NCBI RefSeq assembly: GCF_000787715.1
Contig: NZ_BBPI01000060.1
Location: forward strand, 1-64,000
Reading direction: 5' to 3'
DNA length: 64,000 nt
Source of the DNA: Sphingomonas parapaucimobilis NBRC 15100
GTDB taxonomy: Bacteria > Pseudomonadota > Alphaproteobacteria > Sphingomonadales > Sphingomonadaceae
Below the pieces are notes generated by a model. It saw only the letters and a list, made by a program, of their open reading frames with translations. It was not told the origin of the DNA and did not search any database. The translations under genes were made by a program, and so were the position numbers. Positions 63,729 to 64,000 of the stretch are shown one piece after another (position 1 is the first letter of the stretch; every line of letters starts with the position of its first letter).

Positions 63729-64000
63729 TCAGGGCTGAACCTCTTTCCCCTCCCAGTCGAACAGCTTGCCGCTGTCGGGTGCCTTCAGTCCATCGATGAC
63801 GTCGAGCAGCTGGACCGCCGCGCGGTCGGGGGCGAACAGGCCGCCGGGGCGGACATTGCCCTGGAACGGCCGGGACAGCGCGGTATCGACGGTGCCGGGA
63901 TGCAGCGCGACGATGATCGAGCGGTCGTTGCGCCGCTTATGCTCGATCGCCAGCGTGCGAACCAACTGGTTGAGCGCCGCCTTCGACGCGCGATAGCCGT
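63729..64000 (-). CDS. SDR family oxidoreductase, C-terminal part (runs off the window)
   Basis: The last 90 or so residues of a short-chain dehydrogenase; the gene enters from the right edge. The active site is seen as Y-R-A-S-K near the edge, followed by NQLVRTLAIEHKRRNDRSI and VALHPGTVDTALSRPF, a pattern like the CsgA-related SDR group. It ends GKLFDWEGKEVQP. The start lies outside the window. Confidence 0.88.
   Translation of the reverse strand, partial: GYRASKAALNQLVRTLAIEHKRRNDRSIIVALHPGTVDTALSRPFQGNVRPGGLFAPDRAAVQLLDVIDGLKAPDSGKLFDWEGKEVQP

Noticed and set aside
63548..63799. An 83-codon ORF near the right end
   Set aside because: Almost entirely within the long palindrome and antisense to the SDR gene.

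Overview
The window looks like chromosomal DNA of an alphaproteobacterium of the Sphingomonadaceae, most likely a Sphingomonas or close relative. Reasons: base composition is very GC-rich (about two thirds by eye), pyruvate dehydrogenase is split into E1-alpha and a lipoyl-bearing E1-beta, and there are TonB-dependent receptors and M13 and DUF885 peptidases. It also carries a RlpA/lytic-transglycosylase/D,D-carboxypeptidase cell-wall cluster and many short intergenic palindromes, including the TTCGACTTCGCTCAGG type common in sphingomonads. No rRNA and no CRISPR array is present. Two tRNA genes are: tRNA-Gln(UUG) and tRNA-Ser(UGA).

Layout: 0.2-10.9 kb is core genome. It holds two small secreted proteins, an L,D-transpeptidase, a GNAT enzyme, dxs (isoprenoid precursor entry), an alpha/beta hydrolase, a TlyA-type rRNA methyltransferase, TspO, ubiK, a YbjN protein translationally coupled to proC, and a MarR regulator divergent from ilvE. 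At 10.95 kb is tRNA-Gln, followed 45 bp later by a large tyrosine integrase. The next 11 kb reads as accessory DNA: an AKR-MFS operon divergent from a LysR regulator, a 20-codon ORF with a near-perfect Shine-Dalgarno ahead of an ABC exporter, a membrane metallophosphoesterase, an SDR divergent from an ArsR-type regulator, two truncated genes abutting at about 21.27 kb, and a YecA/SEC-C protein with a degraded tail. The far attachment site was not found by eye.

22.5-27.0 kb is a compact four-gene operon on the minus strand (SCPU pilin, chaperone, usher, two-domain SCPU tip protein): an archaic, Csu-like chaperone-usher pilus. 27.2-40.8 kb carries a HEAT-repeat DNA-alkylation-repair-like protein, an in-frame remnant joining the start of a TonB receptor to the end of a class V aminotransferase, a divergent ClC-type channel with CBS domains, a DUF885 peptidase, a histidine acid phosphatase convergent with a TonB receptor, an M13 peptidase, a Tat-like SDR and a PNPOx-like stress protein.

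41-49 kb holds the peptidoglycan cluster (MltB-like, RlpA, D,D-carboxypeptidase) running into holB, then purF with a coupled SDR, a Rho-N-type small protein, hisI with a coupled lipoprotein, and a MerR regulator. 49-64 kb holds a coupled MFS-cysK-SleB hydrolase operon, pdhA-pdhB closed by a clear intrinsic terminator, a squalene/phytoene-synthase-like protein, an EF-hand protein whose 3' end overlaps trmFO, a DUF488 protein, a soluble CBS-methyl-accepting protein, DUF952 coupled to gyrA, and a partial SDR at the right edge.

The most distinctive features are the tRNA-Gln integrase region, the 20-residue peptide with flanking hairpins before the ABC exporter, the two recombination scars (21.27 and 28.8-29.0 kb), the soluble CBS-chemoreceptor, and several families of intergenic palindromes, one of which supplies the last codons of a small protein. 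No wholly new multi-gene system can be demonstrated from sequence alone.
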